Positions 25,088 to 32,633 of a stretch of DNA of 64,000 bases are shown piece by piece (position 1 is the stretch's first letter; every line of letters starts with the position of its first letter). Origin of the DNA: UBA5342 sp965662645. Its GTDB lineage: Bacteria > Bacteroidota > Bacteroidia > Bacteroidales > UBA5342. The stretch spans positions 1-64,000 of the forward strand of contig CBFIII010000012.1 of the NCBI GenBank assembly GCA_965662645.1, given 5' to 3'. Position numbers and translations under genes: made by a program. Under the pieces are notes generated by a model. That model had not been told where the DNA came from, made no database searches, and saw nothing but the letters and a program-made list of their open reading frames with translations.

Positions 25088-25186
25088 AAATCCCACATTG
25101 TGGGTTTAATTCTACGTAGCTTGCTGCGAATAATAAATTGTTCTTCAACTAAAGCTTCGTGGGTTTGCCCCGAGGTTGTTGACTAT
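25087..25186 (+). repeat. Dispersed intergenic repeat, copy 5 (class II right half)
   Basis: AAATCCCACATTGTGGG, GTAGCTTGCTGCGAATAA, then TTGTTCTTCAACTAAAGC and the hairpin CTTCGTGGG / CCCCGAGG followed by TTGTTGACT. It sits between two convergent genes. Confidence 0.88.
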
Positions 25187-25200
25187 GCTTGTTGTGATAA

Positions 25201-25638
25201 TTATTCTTCGATCATCACAATTTCGTTGATAACGTCTTTGGGACGGATAGCATCAATCACTTCTAATCCTTCATACACTTTACCAAAACAAGTGTGTACG
25301 CGGTCTAAGTGTGATGTGTTTTTGCGGCTGTGGCAGATGAAAAATTGAGAACCACCAGTATTACGACCCGCATGAGCCATTGAAAGTACACCACGATCGT
25401 GGTATTGGTTTTCTCCATCTAGTTCACAGTCGATAGAATAACCAGGGCCACCTGCTCCAGTGCCATCAGGACATCCACCTTGAATTACGAAATCTGGAAT
25501 TACACGGTGAAAGTTAAGGCCATTATAGAATCCTTTTTTTATTAATTTAATAAAGTTGTCAACGGTATTAGGAGCATCTTTTTCGAAGAACTCTACTTTC
25601 ATGACACCTCTTACGGTTCTGATTTCTGCTTTTTTCAT
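25201..25638 (-). CDS. Cyclophilin-type peptidyl-prolyl cis-trans isomerase
   Basis: Proline isomerase and folding helper of 145 aa without a signal peptide, so cytosolic (PpiB-like). The cyclophilin active-site blocks are all present: NFHRVIPDFVIQGGCP (catalytic Arg after Phe-His), GAGGPGY, LSMAHAGRNTGGSQFFI, and LDRVHTCFGKVYEGLEVID. It is a single domain of about the minimal family length. It faces the 5'-nucleotidase gene across repeat copy 5. Confidence 0.95.
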   Translation of the reverse strand: MKKAEIRTVRGVMKVEFFEKDAPNTVDNFIKLIKKGFYNGLNFHRVIPDFVIQGGCPDGTGAGGPGYSIDCELDGENQYHDRGVLSMAHAGRNTGGSQFFICHSRKNTSHLDRVHTCFGKVYEGLEVIDAIRPKDVINEIVMIEE

Positions 25639-25758
25639 AAGTATTAATTTATAAGTGTTATTATTCTTTTTTTTCTGGATACAAAATAAGTCAAATTTTG
25701 TAAGGGTACGAAATCATGAGTATTTGCTTTTAGATTAAAAATCTTTAAGAAGATTTGA

Positions 25759-25766
25759 TATCTTTG
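25759..25766 (+). promoter_or_regulatory. -7 promoter box of the trpB fusion gene
   Basis: TATCTTTG followed by C, 37 bases before the ATG at 25804; a -33 TTG at the normal distance is not evident. Confidence 0.5.
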
Positions 25767-25803
25767 CCTTTCGTTGCTTTAAACAATAAATACATACATT
25801 ATA

Positions 25804-27672
25804 ATGTCAGATAATTATTTTAAGACCTACCCCGATCAAAAAGGTTTTTTTGAAGATTATGGAGGTTCTTTTATTCCAGAAGTATTGGAAGCAGAGATGA
25901 AAAAAATCACTGAAGCGTATCATCGTATCAGTAAGTCTCATAATTTTATATCGGAGTTGCGTAGCATACGTAAGCACTATCAAGGGCGTCCTACTCCAGT
26001 GTATTATTGTAACCGTCTTTCCGAAAAATATGGTGGTCGTATTTATTTGAAAAGAGAAGACTTAAATCATACGGGTGCACATAAGTTGAATCATTGTATG
26101 GGAGAGGCTCTCTTAGCTAAGCATTTAGGTAAAAAACGCTTAATTGCTGAGACTGGTGCTGGACAACATGGAGTGGCTTTGGCAACAGCTGCAGCTTATT
26201 TTGGTTTGGAATGTGAAATACATATGGGCGAAGTCGATATTGTAAAAGAACATCCCAATGTGGTAAGAATGCAGATCCTGGGTGCTAAAATAGTGCCAGT
26301 GTCTCATGGTTTAAGGACGTTGAAGGAAGCGGTGGACTCTGCTTTTGAAGCTTATCTTAAAGATCCCGTTAATAGTATATATTGTATTGGTTCTGTTGTA
26401 GGACCACATCCATTTCCTATGTTGGTGCGCGACTTTCAGCGTATTGTAGGTATAGAGGCTCGCGATCAATTTCAAGAAATGACAGGTGAATTGCCTGATA
26501 ATGTGGTAGCTTGTGTTGGTGGTGGAAGTAATTCTATGGGTATTTTCTCTGCCTTTTTAGATGATGGTGAGGTTGAGCTCTATGGTGTGGAGCCTGCAGG
26601 GCGCGACATTAATGTACTGGGAGAACATGCGGCTACTATTTCTTGCGGAAAACCGGGTGTTATTCATGGTTTCAAATGTTATATGTTGCAGGATGAGAAG
26701 GGAGAACCTGCACCTGTATATTCTGTGGCAAGTGGATTAGATTATCCAGGAGTAGGTCCTGAACATTCTATGCTTCATGATTGGGGACGCGTCAATTATA
26801 CTTCGGTGAATGATAAAGAGGCTATCGATGCTTTTTATGAGTTGAGTCGTTTAGAAGGTATTATTCCAGCATTAGAAAGTGCTCATGCTATGGCTTATGC
26901 TGTTAAGTTAGCACAAGAAAAACCTAACCAATCTATCTTAGTCAATCTAAGTGGTCGTGGTGATAAAGATGTTGATTTTGTAGTTGATACTTATGGTTTG
27001 CCTTGTGGTACACCAGCTATTAAGCTGAATTTAGAGTCTGTGATTGTTAATCAACCCAAAGCAGCAGAAGCTCCTGTTGTTTCCGAGAAGGAAAGTGTTG
27101 AAAAAGAAGAGGTGGAAATAAAAGATGTTGCTGCAGAACAAGAGAAGGTATCTATAGAAGAGGTAGAAGAAACTAAAGTTGTTGAAGTACAAGAGAAGGC
27201 ATCTATAGAAGAAGTAGAAGAAAATAAAGTTGTTGAAGCACAAGAGAAGGTACCTGAAGTAGAGGTAGAAGAAACCAAAGTTGTTGAAGCACAAGAGAAG
27301 GTACCTGAAGTCGAGATCTTAGATTTTAAGGAAGAAGAAAAGCCCGAAGAATTAAAGGAAACGGTAGTAGCAGAGAAAGAAGAAAAACCTGTAGCTTCTA
27401 ATGTTATTGCTGATAAGTATAATTCTAATGCTTCTGTTATTGGTGATCGTTCACGTGCTATTACGGATGTGCGCAAAGCAATTAGTATTACAGATCGTTT
27501 TCTGTATCTGAAAGAATTATTTGGCAATAATATGGATGCTTTTAATGATGCTTTAGATGAAGTGAATAAAGCGGAATCGTTGCTTGAAGCTACGACCTAT
27601 CTTTCTCGTTTTAATTGGGAAGATAATGAAACATCACAGCAATTTATGAGATTGATAAGTTGTAAATTTTAG
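25804..27672 (+). CDS. trpB: Tryptophan synthase beta chain with acidic repeat linker and extra C-terminal helical domain
   Basis: TrpB makes tryptophan from indole and serine with pyridoxal phosphate. Residues 1-400 are a full TrpB: PLP Lys94 in HTGAHKLNH, catalytic Glu in AETGAGQHGVA, phosphate loop CVGGGSNSMG and SGRGDKDVDF near the end. The family ends there at about 395 aa; this protein has 622. Residues 405-535 are a Glu/Val/Lys linker with three near-identical 17-residue repeats (448-498, of type KVxxEEVEETKVVEAQE). Residues 535-622 form a predicted helical domain (DVRKAISITDRFLYLKELF ... YLSRFNWED) that I recall at the C-terminus of otherwise unknown Bacteroidota proteins. No trpA or other trp gene adjoins it, so it may be a stand-alone indole-salvage or non-canonical TrpB. 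Confidence 0.85.
   Translation: MSDNYFKTYPDQKGFFEDYGGSFIPEVLEAEMKKITEAYHRISKSHNFISELRSIRKHYQGRPTPVYYCNRLSEKYGGRIYLKREDLNHTGAHKLNHCMGEALLAKHLGKKRLIAETGAGQHGVALATAAAYFGLECEIHMGEVDIVKEHPNVVRMQILGAKIVPVSHGLRTLKEAVDSAFEAYLKDPVNSIYCIGSVVGPHPFPMLVRDFQRIVGIEARDQFQEMTGELPDNVVACVGGGSNSMGIFSAFLDDGEVELYGVEPAGRDINVLGEHAATISCGKPGVIHGFKCYMLQDEKGEPAPVYSVASGLDYPGVGPEHSMLHDWGRVNYTSVNDKEAIDAFYELSRLEGIIPALESAHAMAYAVKLAQEKPNQSILVNLSGRGDKDVDFVVDTYGLPCGTPAIKLNLESVIVNQPKAAEAPVVSEKESVEKEEVEIKDVAAEQEKVSIEEVEETKVVEVQEKASIEEVEENKVVEAQEKVPEVEVEETKVVEAQEKVPEVEILDFKEEEKPEELKETVVAEKEEKPVASNVIADKYNSNASVIGDRSRAITDVRKAISITDRFLYLKELFGNNMDAFNDALDEVNKAESLLEATTYLSRFNWEDNETSQQFMRLISCKF
27145..27315 (+). repeat. In-frame tandem repeat of 51 bp within the trpB linker
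   Basis: Three full units of 51 bp (27145-27195, 27196-27246, 27247-27297) and a partial fourth encode the 17-residue acidic repeats. High identity at DNA level suggests recent slippage and probable length variation between strains. Confidence 0.8.
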
Positions 27673-27724
27673 TCCTTCACTTTTGTTTCTAGTGATTATA
27701 TAAAATAATTTAGACGCACGTATC

Positions 27725-28390
27725 ATGTTGACAATCATACCCACACCCATAGGCAATCTTGAAGATATTACTTTAAGGGCTATCAGAGCTTTGAAAGAGG
27801 TCGATTATATTTTGGCTGAAGACACACGCCAAACCGTGAAGTTGCTCAAACATTTTGATATCTCTAAACGATTAGTAGCTTATCATATGTTTAATGAGCA
27901 TCAAGCCACTGCGCGTATTGTAGAGGAGATAAGATCAGGTGTGCATATAGGTTTGGTTTCTGATGCAGGCACTCCGTCTATTTCTGATCCAGGATTTCTT
28001 TTGGTTCGTGATTGTGTGAAGGCGGGTGTAAAAGTAGAAAGTCTGCCTGGTGCTACCGCTTTTGTTCCGGCTTTAGTGAACTCTGGTTTGCCTAGTAATC
28101 GTTTTGTCTTTGAGGGTTTTTTGCCTGTTAAGAAAGGACGTCAAAAACGATTGACTCAGTTAGAAAATGAGGAACGAACAATCATTTTTTATGAATCTCC
28201 ACATCGATTAGCTAAAACGTTAGGACAGTTGTCCGAATTTTTCGGGGTTGATCGTCAGGCTTCAGTTTCGCGCGAGTTGACTAAAATTTATGAAGAAAAT
28301 AGACAAGGAACATTGCAGGACCTTGCAGCACATTATACAGAGCATCCTCCCAAAGGAGAAATTGTAATATGTATGGCAGGATTAGATTAA
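27725..28390 (+). CDS. rsmI: 16S rRNA (cytidine-1402-2'-O)-methyltransferase RsmI
   Basis: SAM-dependent tetrapyrrole-methylase-fold enzyme that methylates the ribose of C1402 in the ribosomal P site; 221 aa. It has the N-terminal block IPTPIGNLEDITLRAI, the AEDTRQT motif, VSDAGTPSISDPG, and SLPGATAFVPALVNSGL. E. coli RsmI is about 285 aa; many Bacteroidota forms lack the C-terminal extension, so 221 is acceptable. It lies 52 bases after trpB and may be cotranscribed with it. Confidence 0.95.
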   Translation: MLTIIPTPIGNLEDITLRAIRALKEVDYILAEDTRQTVKLLKHFDISKRLVAYHMFNEHQATARIVEEIRSGVHIGLVSDAGTPSISDPGFLLVRDCVKAGVKVESLPGATAFVPALVNSGLPSNRFVFEGFLPVKKGRQKRLTQLENEERTIIFYESPHRLAKTLGQLSEFFGVDRQASVSRELTKIYEENRQGTLQDLAAHYTEHPPKGEIVICMAGLD

Positions 28391-28472
28391 TTTAACGTGG
28401 TTATTTACTTGGTAATTATCATAAAATTAAACGTCTTAGTGAGGTAATTTTCTACACTTAAATGATATTTAT

Positions 28473-28604
28473 ATGAATAAAAAATTTGTTTGTACGGTAT
28501 GTGGTTACGTTCATGAAGGTTCTGAACCTCCAGAGACTTGTCCTGTATGTAAAAAGCCTGCTGAATTTTTCAAAGAGATGGATGAAACCATTGAAACAGC
28601 TTAG
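28473..28604 (+). CDS. Rubredoxin-like small protein
   Basis: A 43-residue protein, MNKKFVCTVCGYVHEG then PETCPVCKKPAEFF, with two knuckles CxxCGY and CPxCxxP that bind one iron as in the rubredoxin domain of rubrerythrin. The spacing between knuckles is only 12 residues, shorter than in classic rubredoxins (about 29) and like the rubrerythrin C-terminal domain. It could be a free electron carrier for peroxide or superoxide reduction. The ATG is the only start and the stop is TAG. Confidence 0.85.
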   Translation: MNKKFVCTVCGYVHEGSEPPETCPVCKKPAEFFKEMDETIETA

Positions 28605-28751
28605 GCTGATAAGTAATTATCGGTATAGTGTGAAAAACACATTCCGTAATTGCTGAGGCTTATAAATGTATTGCTTTTGAAGGGGTAGAATAGTCCACTG
28701 AAATTTCCTGATTTTCTTAATTTTTTTTAGAGAATAATTTCAAATTATATT

Positions 28752-28850
28752 AAATGAATGACCCCGCTGCAAGCAGATGGAGTATCAATTCGAAACACTT
28801 TTTTTTATTCGCAGCTAGCTGCGAGGAATAAAACCCACAATGTGGGATTC
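28752..28850 (-). repeat. Dispersed intergenic repeat, copy 6 (class I right half)
   Basis: On the minus strand: GAATCCCACATTGTGGG, GCAGCTAGCTGCGAATAA, then GTTTCGAATTGATACTCCAT and CTTGCAGCGGGGTCATTCAT. This is the clearest class I copy. It lies in the 385-base gene-free stretch 28605-28989, where otherwise only the terminator 28851-28887 is visible. Confidence 0.88.
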
Positions 28851-28887
28851 AAAATCCCCTTTACGAGTTGTTGTGAGGGGTTTTTTT
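28851..28887 (+). terminator. Putative terminator after repeat copy 6
   Basis: CCCCT / AGGGG stem with a 15-base loop and seven T. It abuts the repeat and is shorter-stemmed than the other terminators here. Confidence 0.5.
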
Positions 28888-28989
28888 ATGTGAAATAAAA
28901 TAAATATTAGAGGTTATAATAAGTATCATATACCTATGGAAGCTTTCAGTTTTGATTTTTAAGTTTTAAAATGAGATATTTGCGTGATT

Positions 28990-30081
28990 ATGGTTCTTCG
29001 TTATAACATTATAATATTATTGAGTTTTCTCAGTTTGTGTCAGCTTCAAGCTCAGAAGAAGGCTCTCTCTTATTATCCCGTTATTGAATATCATCATCAG
29101 ATTGGTCGTGTGCTTCCCCATGCTGATGCGGTAAGAATGACTGATAATGGTAATGTTTGTTGGGGAAATGAACTAAGATTAGGTCTGCAAACAACGGGGA
29201 GTCAACAGTGGCATATTGATTATAATTATCCTTGTTATGGTTTGGGTTTTTATTGGAGTGATTTTAATAATCCAATTATAGGTTCTCCTTCTGCTCTATT
29301 CAGTTATATCGAATTTCCATTTGTGCGGACTGATCGGTTTTTATTGAGTTTAGATTGCGCTTGTGGTCTCAGTTTTAATATTAATGAATATGATAAGAAT
29401 CAAGCGTCTCCTAATTTGGCGATTGGTTCAGACAGGAACGCTTATATTGCCTTTACAACAAAATGTGATTATAAGGTGAATCCTTATTTGTCGCTAGGCT
29501 TAGGTGCTAAATTACAACATTTTAGTAATGGTTGTATTCATCGTCCTAATTTTGGTTTAAATGTTGCAATGGCTGAGATTTCAGCTACCTATCATATAAA
29601 AGGTGACGTTCCATTTGCATCAGAAGCGCCTCAGGTGTCGTATAAGCGTTATGAATATTCTTTAATGTATGCAGGTGGTTTTGTTGATGTTTTTGACGAT
29701 TCTGATGAAACGCACTACTGTTCTGTGCTTTCTCTTGCTGTGCACCGCCGCTTGAATGCTAAACGAAGCCTTGGTTTGGGTTTTGATTCTTTTTATAGTA
29801 GTTATTTAAAGATAGACACTGAAATGCCCGATGATCCTTCTTTGTCACAGCTCATGAGTTATGCTGCTTTTGCATCGTCCGAACTCATCGTTGATAAGGT
29901 TCATGTCGTGGTGCAGGTAGGTGTTTACCTTTGGCGAGCATATCCTTATGATATTCCTTTTTACGAAAGGTTAGGATTGCGTTATTATTTCTTAAAGAAT
30001 AGAGCTTTCGCTAATGTATCCGTAAAGGCTCACGATATAAGAGCTTTATATACGGAATGGGGCATTGGTCTAAATTTATAG
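28990..30081 (+). CDS. Acyloxyacyl hydrolase / PagL-like lipid A deacylase
   Basis: Predicted outer-membrane beta-barrel of 363 aa with signal peptide (MVLRYNIIILLSFLSLCQLQ, cleavage after AQ). The block LQHFSNGCIHRPNFGLN contains the catalytic His177 and Ser179 pair of PagL (HxSN), which removes the 3-O-acyl chain of lipid A. Alternating hydrophobic strands and a terminal aromatic-rich strand (ALYTEWGIGLNL) support a barrel; PagL itself is about 170 aa, so this one carries an extra C-terminal half. I chose the ATG at 28990 over a GTG two codons upstream. Confidence 0.7.
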   Translation: MVLRYNIIILLSFLSLCQLQAQKKALSYYPVIEYHHQIGRVLPHADAVRMTDNGNVCWGNELRLGLQTTGSQQWHIDYNYPCYGLGFYWSDFNNPIIGSPSALFSYIEFPFVRTDRFLLSLDCACGLSFNINEYDKNQASPNLAIGSDRNAYIAFTTKCDYKVNPYLSLGLGAKLQHFSNGCIHRPNFGLNVAMAEISATYHIKGDVPFASEAPQVSYKRYEYSLMYAGGFVDVFDDSDETHYCSVLSLAVHRRLNAKRSLGLGFDSFYSSYLKIDTEMPDDPSLSQLMSYAAFASSELIVDKVHVVVQVGVYLWRAYPYDIPFYERLGLRYYFLKNRAFANVSVKAHDIRALYTEWGIGLNL

Positions 30082-30239
30082 TGTTTTCAATGTGGAGATG
30101 ATATCGCTATGTTTTTTCCTTTTCTTTCTTCTGATCAAATTCACACGTCACTTGGATACTCTTAACGAATGTAAGAAAAGAGTACCGTTGACGTCGAAAT
30201 GATGGTTTATTATCAATGCTTATTGTGGTATTAACTTAG

Positions 30240-30338
30240 AGTCAGCAATCTAGAGGCAAGACCACGAGGCATTTAGTTGAAGCCTATTTTATTATTCGCA
30301 GCAAGCTATGCAGAATTAAACCCACAATGTGGGTTTAA
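30240..30338 (-). repeat. Dispersed intergenic repeat, copy 7 (class II right half)
   Basis: On the minus strand: TTTAAACCCACATTGTGGG, GCATAGCTTGCTGCGAATAA, then TTCAACTAAATGCCTCGTGG and CTAGATTGCTGACTC. The stop codon of dnaB (30335-30337) lies within its first bases. It lies in the 253-base gap between two convergent genes; nothing else is seen there. Confidence 0.85.
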
Positions 30339-31849
30339 AATGGGGCTTCTGAACTATTGAATTCGCCAAGATCATCATTAGCAGCAACGGGTGCTCCGTT
30401 AGGAAAATCATGATTAATAGAAGATTCAGTAGTGATGCGGTCGTCTCCAAAATTCTGAAAGCGTGCAAGAGCTTTTACGAATTTTAAGGGAATAGTCCCA
30501 ATTCCTCCACTACGGTGTTTTGAGATAATTAATTCTGCTAAACCATTGGTGGACATTTTTTCGCCGTCGTCATCGCCTTCTGTTTCTTTAAAACCGTAAT
30601 ATTCGGGGCGGTGTATGAAACAAACAATATCAGCATCCTGCTCTATGGCTCCAGATTCACGAAGGTCGGATAGAAGAGGGCGTTTGCCTTCGTAACCCGT
30701 ACGTCCCTCTACGCCACGGTTAAGCTGTGAAAGGGCTATGATGGGAACACTAAGTTCTTTGGCTAAACCTTTTAAAGTACGCGAAATAGTACTGATCTCT
30801 AATTCTCGACTGGCACTACCTGGGGCTGTCATCAGCTGTAGGTAGTCAATCATGATCATGTCAATGTCATGTTTTTGTTTCAATCTACGGCATTTGGCTC
30901 TTAATTCCGTGACAGAAATACCGGGTGTGTCATCCACATAAATTGGAGCATCCTGAAGACGTTTTATTTTTGTGTTCAACTGTGCCCATTCGTGAGGGTT
31001 GAGTTGTCCTGTCTTTATCTTTTGTCCTTCTATTTCTGTTTCGCTTGATATTAATCTATTTACAAGCTGTAAGTTAGACATTTCTAAAGAAAAGAAAGCA
31101 ATGCTATAGCCATAATCAACAGCCATATTACGGGCTAATGAAAGTGTGAAAGCTGTTTTTCCCATTGCAGGACGTGCAGCAAGGACAATAAGGTCTGAAT
31201 CTTGAAATCCAGAAAGCATATTATCTAAGTCATGAAATCCTGAATGAAGTCCGCTGACATTACCTTCTTTCTTGCCTGCTTCTGCTATTTTGTCAAGAGC
31301 TTCCGCAATGATGGGGTTTATCTGAATGACTTCACTTTTCGAACTGGTTTGTGTGAGTTTGAAAATGCCTTCTTCAGCTGTGTTTAGGAGGTCACTAACG
31401 TCCATAGCCTCATCGTAAGCATCTGTTTGTATGCGGGTGGATAAGTTAATGAGGGAACGCTGAATGTGTTTTTGTGATATGATAAGCGCATGATAGGCTA
31501 TGTTGGCTGCTGATGCCACATTACTAGTCAGTTGTGCAAGGTAAAGACGTCCGCCTACTTCTTCTAAAGTGCCATTTTTTTTGAGCTGTTCGGTCACCAT
31601 CAATAGGTCAACAGGTTCTTGTTTGCCTGAAAGATCTGCTATGGCTTTATATATTTTAGCGTGTGATTCTTTATAGAAAGCTTCTGGCTTTAGTATTTCT
31701 CCTACTTCAAAATAAGCTTCTTTCTCAAGCATTAAAGCGCCTAATACAGCTTCTTCCAATTCTACAGCTTGTGGGGGTAATTTGCCGTATTCGTTAGGTG
31801 GAGTGTTGATGTGTTTTGCTGTTTTGTTTTTGTATTTGTAGTCAGCCAT
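30335..31849 (-). CDS. dnaB: Replicative DNA helicase DnaB
   Basis: Hexameric 5'-3' helicase of the replication fork, 504 aa. The N-terminal helical domain (PPQAVELEEAVLGALMLE) is followed by the RecA-like domain with Walker A AARPAMGKTAF, Walker B MIMIDYLQLM, and RSGGIGTIPLKF near the end. No intein interrupts it. It has a -7-like box TAATTTTG on the minus strand at 31884-31891, and a DnaA box at 31965-31973 lies upstream. Confidence 0.97.
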   Translation of the reverse strand: MADYKYKNKTAKHINTPPNEYGKLPPQAVELEEAVLGALMLEKEAYFEVGEILKPEAFYKESHAKIYKAIADLSGKQEPVDLLMVTEQLKKNGTLEEVGGRLYLAQLTSNVASAANIAYHALIISQKHIQRSLINLSTRIQTDAYDEAMDVSDLLNTAEEGIFKLTQTSSKSEVIQINPIIAEALDKIAEAGKKEGNVSGLHSGFHDLDNMLSGFQDSDLIVLAARPAMGKTAFTLSLARNMAVDYGYSIAFFSLEMSNLQLVNRLISSETEIEGQKIKTGQLNPHEWAQLNTKIKRLQDAPIYVDDTPGISVTELRAKCRRLKQKHDIDMIMIDYLQLMTAPGSASRELEISTISRTLKGLAKELSVPIIALSQLNRGVEGRTGYEGKRPLLSDLRESGAIEQDADIVCFIHRPEYYGFKETEGDDDGEKMSTNGLAELIISKHRSGGIGTIPLKFVKALARFQNFGDDRITTESSINHDFPNGAPVAANDDLGEFNSSEAPF

Positions 31850-31964
31850 GAGATTAATAAATGATTGTTTTTTTATAGGAGCCCAAAATTAACATCATTA
31901 TCGGGTTAATACCTTTTTTTGCACCTCTACTTGTTAACAAATTCAGCTGACTTGTTATTTCTAT

Positions 31965-31973
31965 TGTGGATAA
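31965..31973 (-). promoter_or_regulatory. Single perfect DnaA box between dnaB and rpmH
   Basis: TGTGGATAA, the complement of the DnaA box TTATCCACA. No second perfect box is near; a one-mismatch TTTAACACA lies at 32292-32300. It could regulate dnaB by DnaA or be chance. Confidence 0.45.
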
Positions 31974-32003
31974 GTTTTATGACTTATTATTTTGTTATAA
32001 AAC

Positions 32004-32032
32004 AAAAAAAGACCTCATCTGAGGTCTTTTTT
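32004..32032. terminator. Terminator of rpmH
   Basis: AAAAGACCTCA / TGAGGTCTTTT perfect 11-bp stem with a 2-base loop between A and T tracts, 23 bases downstream of the rpmH stop. Confidence 0.85.
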
Positions 32033-32054
32033 GTATTGATTTGTGGCAGTGCTA

Positions 32055-32213
32055 TTATGACTTGAAACTCATCTCGCTAGAAACCGATAGTTTTTTTCTA
32101 CCTTTTTTTCGACGAGCTGCGAGTATTTTTCGTCCACTTACTGAAGCACTACGAGCACGAAAACCGTGTTTGTTTCTTCGCTTTCTGTTTGATGGTTGAA
32201 ATGTTCTTTTCAT
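32055..32213 (-). CDS. rpmH: 50S ribosomal protein L34
   Basis: The 52-residue very basic protein starts MKRTFQPSNRKRRNKHGFR and continues through the L34 block GRKILAARRKKGRKKLSVS. Family length is 44-53. In most bacteria rpmH lies beside rnpA and dnaA; here neither adjoins it and it has its own promoter and terminator. Confidence 0.97.
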   Translation of the reverse strand: MKRTFQPSNRKRRNKHGFRARSASVSGRKILAARRKKGRKKLSVSSEMSFKS

Positions 32214-32258
32214 CGCTCTAATTTTTATTTAATAATTCTACTTCTGTTTTTCGGGCTG

Positions 32259-32289
32259 CAAAGATACAATTTTCTAATGCCTCACCAAA
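32259..32289 (-). promoter_or_regulatory. Promoter of rpmH
   Basis: On the minus strand, TTTG (32286-32289), a 19-bp spacer and TATCTTTG (32259-32266) followed by C: a near-perfect Bacteroidota promoter, 45 bases before the ATG. Confidence 0.75.
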
Positions 32290-32410
32290 TATTTAACACA
32301 TTATGAACAAAAAAGATTGAAAAATATTTTTCTTTGATGGATATAGGGGCTTTTTAGTCATATTAAAAATGGATATATTTCCTCCATTGGCAAGGTATTT
32401 GATATTCTGA

Positions 32411-32433
32411 AACCGAAAATTATAATTTCGGTT
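32411..32433. other. Short perfect hairpin in the rpmH/moxR intergenic region
   Basis: AACCGAAA / TTTCGGTT closes a 7-base AT loop and is followed by a T-rich tract. No plus-strand gene ends before it, so its role is unclear. In the 420-base gene-free stretch 32214-32633 it lies between the rpmH promoter and the moxR promoter. Confidence 0.4.
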
Positions 32434-32454
32434 TTAATCTTTATTCTTTAAATC

Positions 32455-32485
32455 TTGTAAAGAAAGATTGACTCTGTTATTTTTG
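32455..32485 (+). promoter_or_regulatory. Promoter of the moxR/Bat operon
   Basis: TTG (32455-32457), a 20-bp spacer, TATTTTTG (32478-32485) followed by C. Transcription from it would place repeat copy 8 in the 5' leader. Confidence 0.65.
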
Positions 32486-32489
32486 CATT

Positions 32490-32587
32490 TAAATCCCGCA
32501 TTGTGGGTTTTATTTCCAGCACCTTGCTGCGAAAAAAAAGTGTTTAGAATTGATACTTCGTCTGCTTGCAGCGGGGGTGTTCATTAA
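32490..32587 (+). repeat. Dispersed intergenic repeat, copy 8 (class I), in the moxR leader
   Basis: AAATCCCGCATTGTGGG, GCACCTTGCTGCGAA, then GTGTTTAGAATTGATACTTC and CTTGCAGCGGGGGTGTTCATT. It begins just after the promoter -7 box. Confidence 0.85.
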
Positions 32588-32633
32588 ATAGAATACATTT
32601 AATAGTTATTAAGATAATACAATAAAAACAACT

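Noticed and set aside
27051..27527. 158-codon Ser/Thr-rich open frame antisense to the trpB linker
   Set aside because: It is the complement of the acidic repeat and low-complexity codons; the sense frame is clearly coding.
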